A stretch of 64,000 nucleotides of DNA, taken from JAGWBD01 sp965197455. GTDB lineage: Bacteria > Chloroflexota > Anaerolineae > Aggregatilineales > Phototrophicaceae. Position 1 is the stretch's first letter; the number at the start of each line of letters is the position of its first letter. A model generated the notes under the pieces. That model did not search any database, was not told where the DNA came from, and saw nothing but the letters and a program-made list of their open reading frames with translations. Where the stretch lies: the NCBI GenBank assembly GCA_965197455.1, contig OZ240208.1, positions 2,356,001-2,420,000 of the forward strand. Reading direction: 5' to 3'. A program made the translations under genes and the position numbers. This document shows positions 47,889 through 57,121 of the stretch, in pieces.

Positions 47889-49874
47889 TCAGCTACCCGT
47901 GCCAGGCGGGCCGCCAGTCCTGTCGATGGTGCTGATGACATTGCCATTCAGATCGTCTTGCAGGACGACGTGATGGACCTTGCCCTCGGCGTTGGGGCCC
48001 ATGGAGAAGGTGATGTTGCCATCCAGCTCCTTGTGGACGGCGACGCGGCCATCTTCGCTGCTGGCGACCTGGTTGCCGCCCTCAACGGCGTCGATCTCCG
48101 TCTGCGTCACGCGCAGCAGGAAGGTGCCTGTGCTGTCCGCCTCGATGCCGTAGACATCGATCGTGGCCACATCCGCTTCGCCGATGCGGCAGAGGCGACC
48201 GATCGCGCCCAGATTCTGGAAGCAATCGTCCGGCACGGCTGTCGGCGCTGCCGCAGAGGGCACCGTTGTGGCGGTAGGCAGTGGCGAGGGGCCTGCCTGA
48301 CCCGGGAATTCAATCAGCCGGCCAGTCAGGGCCTGGGCGCTGATCTCGGCGTCGGCAGCCTGGGCAACGACATAGGGCGGTCCGAACTGCAGGCCGCAGG
48401 GCCCCACGCTGTCGTCCGTAACGATCCAGACCGTGTCCGTGGGGGAATTGCTCTCGAAGGAGATGCAGCCGCCCAGGCTAATCGAGGCGCTGTCGCGGTA
48501 ATTCACCAGCGCCGCGTCACCGCCGCGGTTGTTGCGGAAAATCGAGTCGGTGAAGGTCGCCACGCTGTTTCTGTATTCCGTCCACGCGAAGAGCACGCTG
48601 GCGGAGAAGCGCGGTTCAAGATTGACGTTGTTTTCGAACAGCGCCCGCGCGAAGCTGGCATCGCCCAGGTTGACAAATGCCTGGCTGGGCGCGTTGCGCA
48701 GGGCGAAGTCCGTCGCCGTCACGCTGCCGAAATTGACCGTGCGCACGCCATCCAGGGTCAGGTTATCCATGGAGAGGGAGGCGTTGGCAGCGGTGATGAT
48801 GCTGATGCCCGGGTTGCTGCTGCTGATGCGGTGGCCATCACCCGTAAGGGAAATGCTCACGCCGTCCGAGAGCAGCCACAGGCCGAAGCCCTCGCAATCC
48901 GCGTTGAGGGTGTAACTGCCCGACTGGTCGATGATGCCGGAGCCGGGAATGCCACAGGGCAGGAGCGCCGGCGCGGGGAAGGTGGCCAGATGGTTGTTGC
49001 CGATGCTGCCCTCACAGCTGCGGTCACTGTTGACCGACCACTCGCCGGTCACGTTGTAGGGGACGTTGCCGGCAAAGCCGAGGCAGCCGTTGGCGGTGAC
49101 GGAGGCAGCGTCCTTCTTGATCACCACCGCCGCGCCGCCAAACAGGTTGTCGCGAAACACCGCGTTGTCCAGCGTGGCCGCAGCGTTGCTGCTGACGTTC
49201 AGGGCGCTGCCGCTGCCCCCGGCATCGGCGCCGCTGCTCACGTTCGATTCAAAGAGCACACTGCTCAGGTTCAGCAGCGCGCCCGCTTCCGCCGCCAGCG
49301 CTGGCCCACCCCTGCTGCGGGTAAAGGTCACATTGGTTGCCTCGAAACTGCCACTGGCGCTGACCAGCGCGGGGCGGTCCTGGTCAAAGCCGTCAACAGT
49401 CAACTGGTTCAGCTTTAGCGTGCTGCCGGCCAGGGCTGCGATGGCAGTGCTGCCATCGAGTGGCGCAAGGATGGCAAAGCCGCCGCCATTGATGGTGACG
49501 TTGGCCCCGGCGGCAATCTGCAGCTGGCCCGTTTGTTTACAATTGGCGCTGAGCGTATAGATCACGGCTTCAGACAGCAGTCCGGCCGCGGGCAGGCCAC
49601 AGGCCTCGGTTGCCGGGATGTCCTGGGCAATGGCTGCGTCGTCCTGGCCCAGGGTCGGGCTGGCGGCGAGCAAATAGATGGTGACAAGGGTGTCCGCGGC
49701 AATCTGGAGGATGCTCGATTGCTCACAATCGGCGCTGAGGGTGTAGGCCACCACGTCAGATATCTGTCCCGACGGGGGCTGGCCACAGGGATGCGACACC
49801 TGCGCCAGGGCCGCACTGCCAGGCAGCAGCAGGCAGACAGCAACAAACGCGAAGAGCAGCCGTTTAGGTATCAT
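47889..49874 (-). CDS. Secreted beta-helix protein with shared C-terminal domain (U-domain)
   Basis: 661 residues from ATG 49874, with GGAAAGGA upstream. A signal peptide (LLFAFVAVCLLLPGSAALA) precedes repeated Cys-containing units CGQPPSGQISDVVAYTLSADC, CGLPAAGLLSEAVIYTL and CGIPGSGIIDQSGSYTL, then right-handed beta-helix rungs with Asn ladders (FESNVSSGADAGGSG, FRDNLFGGAA, FENNVNLEPR, FRNNRGGDAA). The last 105 residues (CFQNLGAIGRLCRIGEADVA...EGKVHHVVLQDDLNGNV) are a domain shared with the next two genes. The cell-surface role is inferred; there is no clear catalytic motif. Confidence 0.8.
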   Translation of the reverse strand: MIPKRLLFAFVAVCLLLPGSAALAQVSHPCGQPPSGQISDVVAYTLSADCEQSSILQIAADTLVTIYLLAASPTLGQDDAAIAQDIPATEACGLPAAGLLSEAVIYTLSANCKQTGQLQIAAGANVTINGGGFAILAPLDGSTAIAALAGSTLKLNQLTVDGFDQDRPALVSASGSFEATNVTFTRSRGGPALAAEAGALLNLSSVLFESNVSSGADAGGSGSALNVSSNAAATLDNAVFRDNLFGGAAVVIKKDAASVTANGCLGFAGNVPYNVTGEWSVNSDRSCEGSIGNNHLATFPAPALLPCGIPGSGIIDQSGSYTLNADCEGFGLWLLSDGVSISLTGDGHRISSSNPGISIITAANASLSMDNLTLDGVRTVNFGSVTATDFALRNAPSQAFVNLGDASFARALFENNVNLEPRFSASVLFAWTEYRNSVATFTDSIFRNNRGGDAALVNYRDSASISLGGCISFESNSPTDTVWIVTDDSVGPCGLQFGPPYVVAQAADAEISAQALTGRLIEFPGQAGPSPLPTATTVPSAAAPTAVPDDCFQNLGAIGRLCRIGEADVATIDVYGIEADSTGTFLLRVTQTEIDAVEGGNQVASSEDGRVAVHKELDGNITFSMGPNAEGKVHHVVLQDDLNGNVISTIDRTGGPPGTGS

Positions 49875-50026
49875 GGGCCATCCTTTCCTCTTTGCCGGCC
49901 GGACGCGCAAAAACATATCCAACCATTCGCGACCAGTCTACCTTCTGCACGATTCTTCGCCAACTTTTCGCAGCGGCCACGCCAAGCTTGCTTCAGGAAT
50001 GCCAGCCGCCCGGCAGGCCGTCCAGG

Positions 50027-51205
50027 CTATTCCCCGTCGTCGTCTGCGTCGTCCTCATCCCTGTCGTCGTCTTCTTCCTCATCGTCATCAGCGTCCACAT
50101 CGTCATCCGCGTCGTCATCATCCGTGGCGTCCATAACCACGTCATCGTCCTCATCCAGCGGCATCTCGTCGCGGATGAGCAGCTCCTGGCCAGGGAAAAT
50201 CCAGCGCCCGCCACCGCTCAACTGGTTGAGCTCGATGAGATCCTGCGCGTTGACGCCGTAGACCAGCGCGATGACGTGGAGCGTGTGGCCCGAACGCACC
50301 GTATGATAAAGCGGCTCCTCCACTTCACAGCCGGCGTCTGCGTCACCGTCAGCCGGGAGCGACAAGCCAGGAATGACCAGCTCCTGGCCGGGGTAAATCA
50401 GGCTTCCCCGCCGGGTCAGCTGGTTGCGCACGTAGAGGTAATGGCGGCGGATGCGGAAGGCGCGGGCGATCGAGTAGAGGGTGTCGCCGCGCTGCACGAC
50501 ATACAGCTCGGGGCCGCACTCGTCGGGCCGGATCGTCTCCGGCAGCGGTGCATCCTGGATGACCAGCACCTGGCCGACATACAGCAGGCTGCCAGTGCCG
50601 CGCAGGGTGTTGCGCTCGATCAGGTCCTGCGGGTCGACGCTGTAGACCTGGGCGATTCGGTTGAGGGTGTGGCCGGGACGGACGATGTGGATGACGGAGC
50701 CGTCCGAACGCGGGCGTGACTGGTACACGGGGACCGGCACACCCTGGCTTGCAGGGATGGCTGCGACGACGGGAACGGCTGGCACTATAGCGCCTGGCGG
50801 GCCGCCGTAGGTATCGGCGGTCGCGATGATGTTTCCGTCCACGCTCTGGTGCAGGGTGACGTGATGGACCTTGCCCTCGGGGCCGGGGCCCATGGCGATG
50901 GTGATGTTCCGGTCAAGCTCAAGGCGGACGGCGATGCGTCCATCCGCCGAGCTGGCGACGAGCGCGCCTGGTTGGGCGGCATCGACCTGCGCCTGGGTCA
51001 ACCGCAGCAGAGAGCCTCCCGTACTTGCGGGCCCAACGCCCCAGATTTCGATGGTTCCGATGGCACCAGGGACGTTACAAATGGCGCCGATGCCCCCCAG
51101 GCGCCGGGTGCAATTGTCTGACCCCTGCGCGAGGACGGGCAAAACGCTCAGCAGCAGCAGGGCGCAGGTCAACAGACTGAAACATATCCTTGTCAAGATT
51201 TTCAT
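50027..51205 (-). CDS. Secreted U-domain protein with three LysM domains and acidic tail
   Basis: 392 residues from ATG 51205, with a GGGGGAG site upstream. After the signal peptide (FSLLTCALLLLSVLPVLA) comes the shared domain at about 30-135 (RRLGGIGAICNVPGAIGTIE, EGKVHHVTLHQSVDGNI, GGPPG). Three LysM domains follow: IHIVRPGHTLNRIAQVYSVD, YVVQRGDTLYSIARAFRIRR and YHTVRSGHTLHVIALVYGVN, at about 170, 235 and 300. The last 45 residues are almost all Asp and Glu, possibly calcium-binding. LysM binds peptidoglycan or chitin-like glycans, placing it at the cell surface. Confidence 0.88.
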   Translation of the reverse strand: MKILTRICFSLLTCALLLLSVLPVLAQGSDNCTRRLGGIGAICNVPGAIGTIEIWGVGPASTGGSLLRLTQAQVDAAQPGALVASSADGRIAVRLELDRNITIAMGPGPEGKVHHVTLHQSVDGNIIATADTYGGPPGAIVPAVPVVAAIPASQGVPVPVYQSRPRSDGSVIHIVRPGHTLNRIAQVYSVDPQDLIERNTLRGTGSLLYVGQVLVIQDAPLPETIRPDECGPELYVVQRGDTLYSIARAFRIRRHYLYVRNQLTRRGSLIYPGQELVIPGLSLPADGDADAGCEVEEPLYHTVRSGHTLHVIALVYGVNAQDLIELNQLSGGGRWIFPGQELLIRDEMPLDEDDDVVMDATDDDDADDDVDADDDEEEDDDRDEDDADDDGE

Positions 51206-51346
51206 GGTCACTCCCCCTCAAAAAAGCCGGCTACTGCAGCGGGCAGACAACCGGCCATCATTCAAAACGCTGGACCATCCCAACAGGCTGACAAGGTTAC
51301 CTTACATGTAATTTTTGGCAAGGCTGCACCGCGCCGGAGTTCAGCC

Positions 51347-52780
51347 TCAACCGGCCAGCGCCGCGCCGTCGACAACAGCGGGCGCGTCGCGGAGGGTCAG
51401 CACCTGACCGGTGTAGAGCCAGTGTCCGTCTTCAGCCAGCTGGTTGCGCTCAATCAGGTCTTGCAGCCTGACGTCGTAGACGAGAGCGATGGAGTAGAGC
51501 GTGTGGCCGGAATGCACCGTATGCTGCAGCGGGCCCTCCGCTGCGCACTCCTCAACCGTCACCGCCGTCAAATCAGGAATGACCAGCTCCAGCCCGGGGT
51601 GCAGCCAGCCGCCGCCGGCAGGCTGCTGGTTGCGCACGTACAGGTGGCGCGGGCTGAGGCCAAAGGCGCTGGCGATGGAGTTGAGGGTGTCGCCCGGACG
51701 CACGACATACACATCCGGGCCGCACCCGTCGTCCCTGTCCGTCCGCGCTGGCGCTGCATCCCGCACGATGACTTCCGGAGGTGGCACATCGCGTACGACC
51801 AGCGCCTGGCCGCTGTAAATCCAGTCGCCGCCGGGTTCCAGCTGGTTGCGCGTGATGAGCTCCTGCAGGCGGACGCTATACACCCTGGCGATGGAGAAGA
51901 GGGTATCGCCGCGCTGCACGACATGGATGAGCGAGCCGTCCGCGCGATCAGGTTGCCGGATGACGTTGGCCGGCACTCGCTTGCCCGAGAACACCATGGC
52001 CTTGCCAGCTTTGCCAGGAGCGGCGGCGACCGGAGCGACAGGAGCGGTAACGGTCACGGGCGCGACAAGCTCGACCGGAGCAGGCACGTCGGGCGCCGGA
52101 ATGCCGGGCGGCCCGCCGTAGCTGACGACGGTGCCGGTGACGCGGCCGGCCAGGGAGAATTCCAGGGTGACGTGAAATACCTTGCCCTCCACGTCCGGCC
52201 CCATGGAAATGTTGACGTTGCGACTGGCATCCAGGCGGACGGCGAGGCGGCCCTCTGCACTGCTGGCGACGAGGCTGCCGGGTTGGGCAGCGTCGAGCTG
52301 CAGCTGCGACAGCCGCAGCAGCAAGACCCAGGTGTCTTCAGGCGTGACGCCCCGGACCTCAATCGTCGGCCCTGGCCCGTGGACACGACAGATGATGCCG
52401 ATGGCCCCCAGGCGCTGGAAGCAATCTGGCGGCAGTGTCCACGTCTGCTGCTGCCCGGACGAACAGTTATTGATGGTGCCGCTCGTGTAGGTGCTGCTGG
52501 AGCCGTCCTTGTCAATGACGGTGACTTGCCCGTCTTCGATACGAATTTTGAAGCAGTAGTCGTTGCTGTAGATGGTGACCGTCACACCATTCGTCACGTG
52601 CACGTCACCATCCGTCGGGCAATCAGAATTGAGTGTGTAGGTGATCTGATAAGCGACATGCCCGTCAGCCGGAAAGCCGCAATCCCCCACGGGCGGGAGC
52701 TCGGACAGGTTAAACAGGGCAAAGGCGGGAGTGGCAATGAACAGCAGGCAGCCAAAAACCAGGCAGACGAGAAATTTCAT
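51347..52780 (-). CDS. Secreted U-domain protein with three LysM domains
   Basis: 477 residues. Signal peptide LVCLVFGCLLFIATPAFA, then a Cys unit CGFPADGHVAYQITYTLNSDC like those of the beta-helix gene, then the shared domain at about 118-225 (CFQRLGAIGIICRVHGPGP, EGKVFHVTLEFSLAGRV, GGPPG). LysM domains follow at about 278 (IHVVQRGDTLFSIARVYSVR), 345 (YVVRPGDTLNSIASAFGLSP) and 415 (QHTVHSGHTLYSIALVYDVR). No clear ribosome site precedes ATG 52780. Same strand and related architecture to the two genes downstream suggest duplication and domain shuffling. Confidence 0.88.
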   Translation of the reverse strand: MKFLVCLVFGCLLFIATPAFALFNLSELPPVGDCGFPADGHVAYQITYTLNSDCPTDGDVHVTNGVTVTIYSNDYCFKIRIEDGQVTVIDKDGSSSTYTSGTINNCSSGQQQTWTLPPDCFQRLGAIGIICRVHGPGPTIEVRGVTPEDTWVLLLRLSQLQLDAAQPGSLVASSAEGRLAVRLDASRNVNISMGPDVEGKVFHVTLEFSLAGRVTGTVVSYGGPPGIPAPDVPAPVELVAPVTVTAPVAPVAAAPGKAGKAMVFSGKRVPANVIRQPDRADGSLIHVVQRGDTLFSIARVYSVRLQELITRNQLEPGGDWIYSGQALVVRDVPPPEVIVRDAAPARTDRDDGCGPDVYVVRPGDTLNSIASAFGLSPRHLYVRNQQPAGGGWLHPGLELVIPDLTAVTVEECAAEGPLQHTVHSGHTLYSIALVYDVRLQDLIERNQLAEDGHWLYTGQVLTLRDAPAVVDGAALAG

Positions 52781-52958
52781 CGGTTAATGGTTGCAACCCT
52801 TCCATTGGCCGGGCAGCGTAGCGCTGGAGCAGTTGGCCACTGGCAGCCTAGTATACCAGACCAGGTAAAGTCCTTGTAGATATATCTGCCGCGTCAGGTT
52901 GGCGGCAAGCCAGAATGAGGGGGCCGCATTCGTCAGGAAGTCTGCGTGGCGCTGGCGC

Positions 52959-53615
52959 TCAGCCTTGCCCGGCCAGCGCCCGCGCCGCAACGAAACTAAT
53001 CTCCGGGTCGGGGTCGTCCAGCGCCGCGAGCAATGTCGGCTGCGCGGCCTCACCGAGGGCCTGCAGGGCCGCCGCCGCCGCGTTGCGCGCCTGCGCATCG
53101 GGGTCGCGCAGGGCTGCGCCCAGCATTTCCACCGCCTCCGTCGCGCCCAGCCGGCCCAGCGCCTGGGCGGCGAAGCGGCGTTGGCCGGCGTCCGTATCGT
53201 CGAGGGCTGCGCCCAGCGCCTGCAGTGCCGCCGCATCGGCATGGTCGATCTTGCCGAGGGCCTTGGCCGCCGCGCGTCGCACCGCCGGCCGGGCGTCGCC
53301 CAGCGCTTCCGTCAAGCCATCCACCGCCGGCGCGCCGATGCGGATGAGCGCCGCCGTCACCTGCACGCGCACGTACATGTCCTCGTCGCGCAGGCCGTCC
53401 AGCAGCGGCGGCAGCGCAGCGGGGTCCGCGAACTGCGCCAGCGTTTTGGCCGCCTGATAGCGCACGCCAACGTCTTCGTCGTCGCGCAGGCTGGCGCCCA
53501 CTTCCGGCAGCATGGCCGTCAGCGACTGCGCCTGTACGAGGTGCAGGGCTGCGATGCGCTCCTGCGCGTCCGCGTCGCGCAGGGCTGCGCGCGCCTTCTC
53601 CAGCAGTTCTGGCAT
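52959..53615 (-). CDS. HEAT-repeat protein
   Basis: 218 residues from ATG 53615, with GAGGAG upstream; the frame extends to 53978 without support. It is made of about six HEAT/PBS-lyase-type repeats, such as GVRYQAAKTLAQFADPAALP, AVRRAAAKALGKIDHADAAA and QARNAAAAALQALGEAAQPT. Such superhelical proteins bind other proteins. It is last in a minus-strand series from lexA side genes (54674, 54241, 53639), spaced closely, so it is likely cotranscribed with them. Confidence 0.85.
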   Translation of the reverse strand: MPELLEKARAALRDADAQERIAALHLVQAQSLTAMLPEVGASLRDDEDVGVRYQAAKTLAQFADPAALPPLLDGLRDEDMYVRVQVTAALIRIGAPAVDGLTEALGDARPAVRRAAAKALGKIDHADAAALQALGAALDDTDAGQRRFAAQALGRLGATEAVEMLGAALRDPDAQARNAAAAALQALGEAAQPTLLAALDDPDPEISFVAARALAGQG

Positions 53616-53638
53616 ATGCTCCTCTTTCGTCGCTGCGT

Positions 53639-54229
53639 TCAGCCGAGGGCCCGTGGCCGGTGGTACAGCCAGGAAAAGTCCGGCGCGGGATACACGGGCT
53701 GCAGTTGCGCGTCCCACTGGAAGTCGCAGGGTTCGTCGCCGATGAGCGTCAGCAGGCCGTCGCCGCGCCGCACTTTCGCCTCCAGCTGCGCGTCCACCTT
53801 GCCCGCGCGCGCCAGCACCCTGCGCAGCTCCTCGACGATGCTGCGCCGCAGCAACTCCGGCTGCCAGTTGCGCGCGGCCTGGGCGGGGTTGCCGACCATG
53901 TCCTGCAGGTAGCCTTGCAGCATGTCCAGGCGCGAATTCGCTTCCCGCAGCAGCTTGCGTTCGTAGTGCAGGGGCCATTCAGTGCGGACCGCGTCGCATT
54001 GCGCTGCCAGTGCCTCAAGTCGCTCGCGCTGCTCGGCAGCCTGCGCCAGCAGACCCAGACGCCGCAGCCGCAGCTCCAGCGCGCCCACGGTCAGCGCGGG
54101 CATGCGCTGAAAGCTGAGGCCGCCGCCGACGCTGCCGTAGAGTTGCGTGCCGCGCAGGTAGCGCTCAAGACCAGCGGCCATGGCCGTCGCCTCGCGCAGG
54201 TCCTGCCCGACGTCATAGTGTTGTGTCAT
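53639..54229 (-). CDS. Hypothetical alpha-helical protein
   Basis: 196 residues, not recognised. Largely helical and charged (LGLLAQAAEQRERLEALAAQ, ERKLLREANSRLDMLQGYLQ, LRRSIVEELRRVLARAGKVD), with a C-terminus rich in aromatic residues (EPCDFQWDAQLQPVYPAPDF, SWLYHRP). No signal peptide. It lies 11 bases from the OsmC-like gene upstream and 23 bases from the HEAT gene downstream, so it belongs to the same operon. Confidence 0.7.
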   Translation of the reverse strand: MTQHYDVGQDLREATAMAAGLERYLRGTQLYGSVGGGLSFQRMPALTVGALELRLRRLGLLAQAAEQRERLEALAAQCDAVRTEWPLHYERKLLREANSRLDMLQGYLQDMVGNPAQAARNWQPELLRRSIVEELRRVLARAGKVDAQLEAKVRRGDGLLTLIGDEPCDFQWDAQLQPVYPAPDFSWLYHRPRALG

Positions 54230-54240
54230 GGGCTTGCGCG

Positions 54241-54669
54241 TCAGTCGTCGTCGGGCGCGTCGACGAAGAAGGCCGGGCTGTCGACGATGCGATGCACCGG
54301 GCAGCGACTGGCGATCTCGATGAGGCGACTGCGCTGCGTCTCGTCCAGCGGGCCCTGCAGCACGATCTGTTGCTGAATTTCGTGCACGAAGAGCGCGTCG
54401 CCTTCGTAGCCGGGATAGTCGCTGCCGCGCCGGCGCTGGATGTCGAGCGTGATTTCCACGCCCAGCAGCGGCCAGTCCTTGCGTTGTGCGTAGAGTCGCG
54501 CCGTGATGGCCATGCAGGAGCCGAGCGCGCCCAGCAAATGCTGCACGGGGTCGGCGGCAGTGTCGCTGCCGCCGGCGTCCAGCGGCTCGTCAACGTGGAA
54601 GACGTGCTCGTCTACGCTGACCGTGGTGCGCAGGCCGGTTTCACCGAGGCGGATGACTGTGCTGCCCAT
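54241..54669 (-). CDS. OsmC-family peroxide/thiol-reactive protein
   Basis: 142 residues. The two OsmC cysteines are present in LLGALGSCMAITARLYAQRK near residue 52 and SRCPVHRIVDSP near 123. The beta strand EPLDAGGSDTAADPVQHLLG before the first Cys is typical. OsmC/Ohr-type proteins reduce organic peroxides in the cytoplasm; many members, like this one, form the YhfA-like group with less certain substrates. It is four bases from the upstream hypothetical gene. Confidence 0.88.
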   Translation of the reverse strand: MGSTVIRLGETGLRTTVSVDEHVFHVDEPLDAGGSDTAADPVQHLLGALGSCMAITARLYAQRKDWPLLGVEITLDIQRRRGSDYPGYEGDALFVHEIQQQIVLQGPLDETQRSRLIEIASRCPVHRIVDSPAFFVDAPDDD

Positions 54670-54673
54670 GGCG

Positions 54674-55075
54674 TCAGCCTGCCCGCAGCAGGCGCAGGCC
54701 CTGGAAGTGCGGGTCGCCCTGGATTTCGCGCCAGCGTCCGTCGCCGCCGTCGCAGTGCCACTCGACGACGTGCATGCCCTGCGGGTCGTCGTAGGCGAGC
54801 GTCGGGCGCATCATCAGCATCTGGCGCAGCACGCCGATCAGTTCGCGGCTTTCCTGCTGCATGCCCAGGCGGAACCAGCTGCCGGGCTGCCACTCGAAGA
54901 CCACGCGGTTGCCCGTCCAGTTGCCCTCCATGCGCACCGGGTCGCTGACCTGCACGCAGCGCATGAACAGGGTCTGCAACCGGTTTTTCCACAACGTGTG
55001 GTTGACGCGTTCCTCAATGTAGTAGGGGCGCGCCTCGGGGGTGGTGTAAAACCAGGTGCGCGAACTGGTTGCCAT
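54674..55075 (-). CDS. Conserved hypothetical protein
   Basis: 133 residues from ATG 55075; the frame extends to 55201 without a ribosome site. It is soluble and aromatic-rich (RTWFYTTPEARPYYIEERVN, GNWTGNRVVFEWQPGSWFRL, MHVVEWHCDGGDGRWREIQG). No recognised domain. It is the first gene of the operon running to 52959 and lies 77 bases downstream of the lexA stop on the same strand. Confidence 0.65.
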   Translation of the reverse strand: MATSSRTWFYTTPEARPYYIEERVNHTLWKNRLQTLFMRCVQVSDPVRMEGNWTGNRVVFEWQPGSWFRLGMQQESRELIGVLRQMLMMRPTLAYDDPQGMHVVEWHCDGGDGRWREIQGDPHFQGLRLLRAG

Positions 55076-55152
55076 TGCCGTCCGTCTCCGCTCGACTGTG
55101 TGTAATGCGGCGCAGTTTACACAAAATGCGCGCGGGAGGCCAGCGTCAGCGC

Positions 55153-55785
55153 TCAGTGGCTGTGGCGGATGACGGCGACGACCTTGCCCTGTACGCGGCA
55201 CTGGGCCGCGTCCACATAGATGGGATCCATGGTCGGGTTTTCGGGCTGCAGGCGTACGCGGTCGCCTTCATGGAAGAAACGCTTGAGGGTGGTGGCTTCC
55301 TCGTCGGCCAGCCACACCGCCACGAGGTCGCCGTTGCTGGCAGTTTCGACGCGGCGCAGCAGCACGATGTCGCCGTCGGCGATCATGGCGTCAATCATCG
55401 AATCGCCCTGCACGGTCAGCGCGAAGACTTCGGCGGGCGGGTTGTTGCCGAGAGTGGCGGGCGCCACCTCCAGCGTGTTGCCGCTGCCGTCGGCGTAGGC
55501 CTCGACCGGCGCGCTGGCCACGATGCTGCCAGCCAGCGGCACGCGCAGCAGGCCGTCGCCGCTCCAGTTGAGCAGGCGCATGCCGCGCGAGACCCGCCCG
55601 CGGCGCTCCAGGTGGCCGGCCTTGACCAGCTTGTTGAGGTTGTAGTTGACCACCGAGGTGGAGTTGATACGGGTCGCCGCGCCGATTTCGCGAATGGTGG
55701 GCGGATAACCGTGCTCGGTCATGTAGTGGTCCATGTAGCTCAGGATGTCCTGCTGCCGTGCCGAAAGTCCTTTGGCTGCTTTCAT
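55153..55785 (-). CDS. lexA: LexA repressor
   Basis: 210 residues from ATG 55785. It represses SOS genes and cleaves itself when RecA is activated. The N-terminal winged helix (QDILSYMDHYMTEHGYPPTI, STSVVNYNLNKLVKAGHLER) binds DNA. The Ala-Gly cleavage site is in VPLAGSIVASAP near residue 85, the catalytic Ser in TVQGDSMIDAMIADGD near 127, and Lys in EEATTLKRFFHEGD near 165: all complete. A LexA box lies inside its own promoter, so it is autoregulated. A truncated paralog of the DNA-binding domain is at 38973-39191. Confidence 0.97.
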   Translation of the reverse strand: MKAAKGLSARQQDILSYMDHYMTEHGYPPTIREIGAATRINSTSVVNYNLNKLVKAGHLERRGRVSRGMRLLNWSGDGLLRVPLAGSIVASAPVEAYADGSGNTLEVAPATLGNNPPAEVFALTVQGDSMIDAMIADGDIVLLRRVETASNGDLVAVWLADEEATTLKRFFHEGDRVRLQPENPTMDPIYVDAAQCRVQGKVVAVIRHSH

Positions 55786-55827
55786 CACATGGCCTCAATC
55801 CTGTCGCAATTAACAACGCTCAAGTCA

Positions 55828-55856
55828 AGTATAGGGGTACACTTGTTCTATGTCAA
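55828..55856 (-). promoter_or_regulatory. lexA promoter with LexA box in the spacer
   Basis: On the minus strand TTGACA (55851-55856) and TATACT (55828-55833) are 17 bases apart, a near-consensus promoter. The spacer holds GAACAAGTGTAC (55837-55848 read on this strand), the same 12-mer as at 39349-39360, so bound LexA would block RNA polymerase. Confidence 0.85.
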
Positions 55857-55925
55857 ATACTCGTGACAGGTGACACGGGCGGGTCGGTGGTATGCTCGCA
55901 GCCTGAACGCCAGGCGGAGGACTGA

Positions 55926-57113
55926 ATGCGTATCAGCAGCGTCGAGCCGATCATCCTGCGCGCCCCGCTCGGCGCCGCCCGCTTCCTCTCGTCGCAGAGC
56001 AGTTTCCCGGAACGCAACAGTCTGCTGCTGCGCATCGAGACCGACTGCGGCCTGGTGGGTTGGGGTGAGGGCGGTCAGTATGGCCCGCCGGAACCGGTGG
56101 CGGCCTGCATCCACGCCGTGCTGGCGCCACAAATCCTCGGCTGTGACCCGCGCCAGCCGGTGCGGTTGCAGGAGTTGCTCTACGCCCGCACGCGCGACTT
56201 CGGCCAGAAGGGCACCTACATCGAGGCGATCAGCGCGATCGATATCGCCCTCTGGGACCTCATGGGCCAGGCGCTGGACGAGCCGGTGCACCGGCTGCTG
56301 GGCGGCGCTTTCCGCGAGCGCATCCACGCCTATGCCACTGGCTGCTACTATCGTCCCGAACATCAACACGATCCCGCCAGTCAGCTGCCGGCGCTTGCGG
56401 CGGAGGTCCGCGGCTACGTCGAGGCCGGCTTCGACACCCTCAAGATGAAGCTCGGCCTGCTCGCCATCGCTGACGACGCTGCGCGCGTGGCCTGCGTGCG
56501 CGCGGCCATCGGGCCGCAGACGCGCCTGCTGGCAGACGCCAACCACGCCTACAACGGCTACAGCGCCCTGCGCATGGGCCGCATCCTTGAGCAGCACGAC
56601 GTCCTCTGGTTCGAGGAGCCGGTCGTCCCCGAAGACCTGGACGGCTACCGTCGGCTGCGCCAGTCGCTGGACATCGCCATCGCCGGCGGCGAATGCGAGT
56701 TCATGCGCTACGGCTTTCGGCGCCTCTTCGAACAGGGTTGCGTGGACATCGCCCAGCCGGACATTTGCGCTTGCGGCGGCCTGTCCGAGTGGGTCAAGAT
56801 TCACGCGCTGGCCTCCAGCTTCGGCATCGCCACCATTCCGCACGTCTGGGGCTCCGGCATCGGCCTGGCGGCGGCCCTGCAGGCGCTGGCCGCGACGCCG
56901 CCCTTTCCCTATACGGCGCAGCCACAGCCGCTATTGCACGAACCGCTGGTCGAATTCGACCGCAACCCCAACCCCCTGCGCGACGAGCTGCTGGTCACGC
57001 CCCTGCGTCTGGTGGATGGCTGCCTGCCCGTGCCGCAGGGCCCCGGTCTCGGCATCCAGGTGGACGAGGCCGTCCTGCAGCGCTACCGTCAGCCTGACCT
57101 GTTCCCCGGCTGA
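55926..57113 (+). CDS. Mandelate racemase/muconate-lactonizing (enolase superfamily) enzyme
   Basis: 395 residues, with GGAGGA before ATG 55926. Enolase-superfamily features: catalytic KxK in DTLKMKLG near residue 172, metal ligands Asp in LLADANHAYNGYSALRMG near 202, Glu in WFEEPVVPEDLDGYR near 228 and Glu in IAGGECEFMRYG near 253, then QPDICACGGLSEWVKI near 278 and catalytic His in IPHVWGSGIGLAAAL near 304. It is most like sugar-acid dehydratases or galactarate/talarate-type members. It may feed the same catabolism as the sugar-acid operon at 14-19 kb. Substrate unknown. Confidence 0.9.
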   Translation: MRISSVEPIILRAPLGAARFLSSQSSFPERNSLLLRIETDCGLVGWGEGGQYGPPEPVAACIHAVLAPQILGCDPRQPVRLQELLYARTRDFGQKGTYIEAISAIDIALWDLMGQALDEPVHRLLGGAFRERIHAYATGCYYRPEHQHDPASQLPALAAEVRGYVEAGFDTLKMKLGLLAIADDAARVACVRAAIGPQTRLLADANHAYNGYSALRMGRILEQHDVLWFEEPVVPEDLDGYRRLRQSLDIAIAGGECEFMRYGFRRLFEQGCVDIAQPDICACGGLSEWVKIHALASSFGIATIPHVWGSGIGLAAALQALAATPPFPYTAQPQPLLHEPLVEFDRNPNPLRDELLVTPLRLVDGCLPVPQGPGLGIQVDEAVLQRYRQPDLFPG

Positions 57114-57121
57114 GTTGCGCG

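Noticed and set aside
47865..49418. Long plus-strand open frame opposite the beta-helix gene
   Set aside because: The minus-strand frame has a signal peptide, repeats and a shared domain; the plus frame has none.
52959..53978. Long N-terminal extension of the HEAT protein
   Set aside because: The extension is antisense-like to 53639-54229 and GAGGAG fits ATG 53615.
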